The notes under the pieces were generated by a model, which ran no database searches, had not been told where the DNA came from, and was given only the letters and a program-made list of their open reading frames with translations. The translations under genes and the position numbers were made by a program. This document shows, piece after piece, positions 60,717 to 64,000 of a DNA stretch of 64,000 nucleotides; the stretch's first letter is position 1; each line of letters opens with the position of its first letter. This DNA comes from Candidatus Borrarchaeum weybense (lineage in GTDB: Archaea; Asgardarchaeota; Sifarchaeia; Borrarchaeales; Borrarchaeaceae): assembly GCA_019057385.1 (NCBI GenBank), contig JAHQJS010000005.1, positions 254,799 to 318,798 of the forward strand, given 5' to 3'.

Positions 60717-61490
60717 ATGCTTCACGCAATCTTCCTTTTAGATGCTAAGAGCGGCATTGAATACTTAAGCAAACAATTCTATGAAGATAAGTCCGAAAAT
60801 GAGACGGTTATTGATCCAACTTTAATTGCTGGTTTTCTCAATGCCATATTTAGTTTCTCAAGAGAAGCAAGAATAGGAAGACTATCAGAAGTCCAAGCAG
60901 AAGACTTGACTTTTGTGTATAGGGTTGACCAAGACGGACAGGTCCTCATTGTAGCATTAGTTGATTCTGAAACCGACAAAAATTTGTTAGAGGATATTTT
61001 ATCTAGTATTTCTACTCATTTTCGCGAACAATATCCAACAGTCGGTGCACAGTGGGCTTATGATTCTGTGTTTTTTGAGGATTTCGAAGTTGTTCTTGAT
61101 CAGATTTTTTACAAAGAGGTTACCGAATTTCTTTTAGAAGACTATCCTGATAAATTGGTTGCGCGAGTCCTTAAACTGTATCCTCTCTATTCTCTCAATA
61201 CTATTGAAGTACTTGGCGTGAACGCAGGTGCGTCTATTCGGGAAAAGGAAGGAAAAACAGACTTAAATAAGGAGCTTTCACAGTTTTCTGTTTCTGAAGT
61301 AAGCAAGGAAAAAGACAAAGTAGATCTAATTATGTGTCCTTTTTGCAGAGGAAAAAAACGCAGAAAACCGATGTGTAACTTTGTTACGGGATTCATCAAA
61401 GGATTTCTAGATTTGCCAGAAAATGCCGTTAAAGAGACTCATTGTTTTGCATGTGGGGATAATGTTTGCTCCTTTAAGGTTACTATTTAA
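60717..61490 (+). CDS. Longin-like domain plus V4R domain protein
   Basis: The 257 residues fall into two parts. The N-terminal ~115 (LHAIFLLDAKSGIEYLSKQFY, FVYRVDQDGQVLIVALVDS, LSSISTHFREQYP) have the alternating strand-helix look of longin/roadblock domains. The C-terminal part ends in CPFCRGKKRRKPMCNFVTGFIKG and HCFACGDNVCSFKVTI, as in the V4R (vinyl-4-reductase) family. V4R proteins include Bet3-type TRAPP subunits, in which longin-like partners also occur. No catalytic motif is visible. It lies divergent from the MtnA gene and near the Arf-like GTPase. Its function is inferred only. Confidence 0.6.
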   Translation: MLHAIFLLDAKSGIEYLSKQFYEDKSENETVIDPTLIAGFLNAIFSFSREARIGRLSEVQAEDLTFVYRVDQDGQVLIVALVDSETDKNLLEDILSSISTHFREQYPTVGAQWAYDSVFFEDFEVVLDQIFYKEVTEFLLEDYPDKLVARVLKLYPLYSLNTIEVLGVNAGASIREKEGKTDLNKELSQFSVSEVSKEKDKVDLIMCPFCRGKKRRKPMCNFVTGFIKGFLDLPENAVKETHCFACGDNVCSFKVTI

Positions 61491-61647
61491 TAAGTAATAA
61501 AATATCTTTAATAAGGTTTAAATTAGTTTCAAACCGATTTCTTTTGTCTACAACTGCTTTAAATTCTGTAAAGCGTTTTATATTCAAATTTCGTTATCAT
61601 ATAAATTTTAATTAACATAAAATCATTAATTTCATTTTAATATTATT

Positions 61648-62199
61648 TTAGAGGTATCTTCTGCAGGCAGCATTAATTAATTCTGTTCTCTTGGGTCCTA
61701 AACCTCTTATTTTGTCAATTGGCAATGTTCCATTGTCATAAAGTCGACAGTAGTCTTGAGCAGTCGCAATTGAGTTATTTACTAATCCTTCCAAAACTGA
61801 ATAGGGCACTCGTCCGAGATCTCCTAGAACAAGTTCAATAGGAATCGCTTTTTCCTCTATTTTCTCCTCTAATTCTTTGATCTTGATAGTTTCCTTTCCG
61901 TTGTCTATCAATTTCTTAGCCAATCGAGAATAACTCTCATAGTGCTCAATTTTTATAGACTTATTTAGGAATACTGCCAATAAATCTAAGCCTTTTGAAA
62001 ACGCTAATACATCGAAATCTTCGAAAAGTAAAGCCATCGGTTTTTGGTTTCCTCCCATGAAGTTCATATAAAAGTTAACAGCGAAGTCCTCAAAATTAAG
62101 TGAGGATCCATTCCCATTGTCCCGTTGCTTTTGCCATTCAACCACAGGGCCGCGATCATAATCGAATCGGATCTTAAATATTGCAAGGATGTCGTTCAT
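61648..62199 (-). CDS. Longin-like/HhH protein coupled to the small GTPase
   Basis: This 183-residue protein starts MNDILAIFKIRFDYDRGPVVEWQKQ and continues ALLFEDFDVLAFSKGLDLLAVF, which resembles a longin or GTPase-partner beta-alpha fold. It ends in a helix-hairpin-helix-like segment IDKIRGLGPKRTELINAA. The GTPase stop codon lies just before its ATG at 62199, and AAGGTGG serves as ribosome-binding site, so the genes are cotranscribed. It is probably a partner or regulator of the GTPase. The family is not certain. Confidence 0.5.
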   Translation of the reverse strand: MNDILAIFKIRFDYDRGPVVEWQKQRDNGNGSSLNFEDFAVNFYMNFMGGNQKPMALLFEDFDVLAFSKGLDLLAVFLNKSIKIEHYESYSRLAKKLIDNGKETIKIKELEEKIEEKAIPIELVLGDLGRVPYSVLEGLVNNSIATAQDYCRLYDNGTLPIDKIRGLGPKRTELINAACRRYL

Positions 62200-62200
62200 T

Positions 62201-62749
62201 TCATTCCACCTTAACAACTTGTTCGATATTTGTTTTCAATATTTCTATGACATTCTCTCTTTGCAGCGGATCAATCGCTACTACTGGATAAGTGTCACAA
62301 CGCAACACGTTTGCTACTCTTTCAGCTGTCATAACTCCAGGTAAATCCTGTTTATTTGCCAGAGCGATTATTCTCATCTTGTCCCCGCCATTGTCGTCCC
62401 TTTTATTTAGCCAATCAATGATCATTTTTGTTTTTAAAACTCCTGTAGGCGTAGAATCCGTTACAACTATACATAATCTAGTATTTAGAAGATAAGAATT
62501 ATACATTGGCCAGAAGTTTTTCTGTCCTCCGAAATCCCAAAGATTAAGCTCATGCTCCCCGAGCATGCTTTTAATCATTTTCTGTCCGAAATTAAGTCCT
62601 ATAGTCGGCCTATATTCTAACTGAGGTGCCTTTCCTAATAAAAGATTGATCATGGATGTTTTACCCACTTTAGGATAACCGATAAAGGCCACTTTCATTT
62701 GCGACGTAGTCTGAGTTATTTGAGAGAAAATTGATACCCCCTTTAGCAA
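62201..62749 (-). CDS. Arf/Rab-like small GTPase
   Basis: The 182-residue protein (165 from the inner ATG at 62698) has all GTPase motifs: P-loop FIGYPKVGKTSMINLLL, switch I RPTIGLNFGQ, G3 WDFGGQKNFWPMYNSYL, G4 ALANKQDLPG and a weak G5. The WDxGGQ form is that of Arf/Sar/SRbeta-type proteins, which are expanded in Asgard archaea. The N-terminal 17 residues from TTG 62749 may be extra. No lipidation cysteine is visible at the C-terminus. The partner gene follows at once. Confidence 0.88.
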   Translation of the reverse strand: MLKGVSIFSQITQTTSQMKVAFIGYPKVGKTSMINLLLGKAPQLEYRPTIGLNFGQKMIKSMLGEHELNLWDFGGQKNFWPMYNSYLLNTRLCIVVTDSTPTGVLKTKMIIDWLNKRDDNGGDKMRIIALANKQDLPGVMTAERVANVLRCDTYPVVAIDPLQRENVIEILKTNIEQVVKVE

Positions 62750-62867
62750 AGTAAAAAGAGAATTACGATGTTTTTAAAGACGCGTATTATCTACATATTG
62801 TCGAAATATCGCCGACAAAAAACCTTTTTGCTAAGATACATTATAAAAAAGTGAATAAAAGGTGTAT

Positions 62868-63998
62868 TCACAAATTTTTTTCTAGTTTTTCTATGAAATC
62901 AGTTGGTACTTTAGGAAATAGTTTTGGTAACCGTTCTAACAATTGCTCTTTGTTAAGCATACCCTCTTGGACGCCAGATACTTCCCATATACTAGACATT
63001 ACTGTCATACCTGCATAGATTGACTCCACTAAATCAAATCCTCTTTGATACAGTGAAAGAAATCCTGCAGCAATTCCATCACAGCAACCAATCGAATTTC
63101 CTGATTTATTCAATTTGATTGGTCCAATCCTAATAGAATCTGCATTCCTTTGAAGAATTTGCGCCGTTCCAGTAATTTTATCTTCAACAATAATCACACG
63201 TGGCTTGTTGGTACCGGTAACATCAAATATCTGTTCAGGTACTTTGATTTTATATGCATCCAGAATTTGTTTGATCTCAGAGGGGTTGCCAAATACAATT
63301 TCTGTTAGAGGAACAATGGTCTTAAGATAATTTGGTGTTACACCATACGATCCCACGTCGATTACTACTTCTTTACCGAGATAAGCGGCTTCCTTTGCAC
63401 AACCTGTCATAAATGCTTCTTCTGCAGAAGTGATAAAAACAATATCTGTTTTCTTATCTAGAATACCTATTGGAATTGGCCTTCCCTCTTCTACTGGTGA
63501 TGCGCCATTAATGTCATCAATGAAGAACCAGTCTATCCCTTTTGCATCTTTGTTACATACGATTGTCATCGTTTCTTTGTCTTTAACAACTAGGGTGTCT
63601 GCATTAAGGATTTCTGGCGAATAATTCGAATTAAGATGTTCTCGTACCTTATCCCATTTCCCCCATAGTTTCTGGGGAACTTCAACTTCTAAGAGCTTCA
63701 TATCCACACCTGTCTTTTTCAGATGATCGTAATAGGGTCCTCCAAAAAAGCCAGGGTACTGTTTATTGTAATCTTCGCCAAAAGTTGTGAGGAGGCGTAC
63801 ATCTCCTCCTAATAGGGCAAGTTGGTACGCGATGTGCCCACAACGACCTCCGTAGTTATAAGTGATGGGTTCTATCACTTTGGAGCGCAAATACTCTAAA
63901 GCCTTCTCTACATTCCATTCTTCGCCGTAAAACTCTGGTATAAGCGAGTAGGGAATAGATTTCTTCAAATACTTCTGAAATGAGGCAGGAAGCGTTCT
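62868..63998 (-). CDS. PfkB-family sugar kinase (5' end outside window)
   Basis: The protein is a ribokinase/PfkB-type kinase: NYGGRCGHIAYQLALLGGDVRLLTTFGEDYN near the N-terminus, the phosphate segment VIIVEDKITGTAQILQR, and the GxGD region KSGNSIGCCDGIAAGFLSLYQRG in place of GAGD, with SIYAGMTVMSSIWE after it. The substrate is not clear. It may be a sugar or a nucleoside. The frame is open to the window edge with no stop, so the real start lies beyond 63998 and the TTG at 63968 is not trusted. Confidence 0.82.
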   Translation of the reverse strand, partial: RTLPASFQKYLKKSIPYSLIPEFYGEEWNVEKALEYLRSKVIEPITYNYGGRCGHIAYQLALLGGDVRLLTTFGEDYNKQYPGFFGGPYYDHLKKTGVDMKLLEVEVPQKLWGKWDKVREHLNSNYSPEILNADTLVVKDKETMTIVCNKDAKGIDWFFIDDINGASPVEEGRPIPIGILDKKTDIVFITSAEEAFMTGCAKEAAYLGKEVVIDVGSYGVTPNYLKTIVPLTEIVFGNPSEIKQILDAYKIKVPEQIFDVTGTNKPRVIIVEDKITGTAQILQRNADSIRIGPIKLNKSGNSIGCCDGIAAGFLSLYQRGFDLVESIYAGMTVMSSIWEVSGVQEGMLNKEQLLERLPKLFPKVPTDFIEKLEKNL

Positions 63999-64000
63999 TG

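Noticed and set aside
1..64000. CRISPR arrays
   Set aside because: No series of regularly spaced identical repeats is visible anywhere in the window.

Overview
The window is a stretch of an AT-rich archaeal chromosome, most likely from an Asgard archaeon (Promethearchaeota). The reasons are eukaryote-like proteins: a SecY that reads almost like Sec61 alpha around residues 62-100, a ribophorin I (OST1) homologue, an Arf-like small GTPase next to longin-like and V4R proteins, a DUF106/EMC3-type membrane protein, Trm112, ABCE1, a CDKAL1-type methylthiotransferase, and eL14, eL19, eL32 and eL34. The exact lineage cannot be fixed by eye.

Layout. 1-2.8 kb: the end of ileS, a tRNA-Ile gene and argS. 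2.9-3.5 kb: a photolyase gene cut short at the remnant of a TnpB element. 3.7-19.6 kb: a surface-glycan and N-glycosylation region (acyltransferase, ribophorin I homologue, GlcNAc-1-P transferase, DUF354 protein, PMT-like enzyme, five GT2/GT4 glycosyltransferases, a flippase), with endonuclease IV, tRNA-Gln and Trm112 inside it. 19.8-30.6 kb: two convergent translation units, uS13-uS4-uS11 on the plus strand and eL32-eL19-uL18-uS5-uL30-uL15-secY-adk-DUF106-eL34-cmk-eL14-cbf5 on the minus strand, with tRNA-Ser between them. 30.7-32.1 kb: an intact TnpB element. 32-48 kb: metabolism and information genes (ppsA, eno, polB, a SPOUT methyltransferase, a TGS GTPase, P5C dehydrogenase, an orphan DNA methyltransferase). 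48-55 kb: small proteins, a MoaD/Urm1-like protein, a second and divergent TnpB, an RHH regulator with ftsZ, and a tnpB-deleted element. 55-64 kb: dCMP deaminase, a HEAT protein, ABCE1, an MtnA/eIF2B-family protein, the longin/V4R/Arf-like group and a PfkB kinase.

The most striking theme is bulge-helix-bulge (BHB) introns. By hand folding, the three tRNA genes carry eight introns (four in tRNA-Ile, two in tRNA-Gln, two in tRNA-Ser). Two essential protein genes are split by short introns of the same type. In cbf5 a 35-nt intron cuts the codon of the catalytic aspartate. In secY a 30-nt intron cuts the conserved DPF/FW segment. Removing either one restores a full-length conserved protein, and translation of the unspliced messages stops at once. 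The tRNA splicing endonuclease should therefore be needed for protein export and for rRNA pseudouridylation as well as for tRNA.

A second theme is a TnpB/omega-RNA family. It has one intact copy, one copy without tnpB that keeps both ends and a covarying RNA scaffold, and one left-end fragment.
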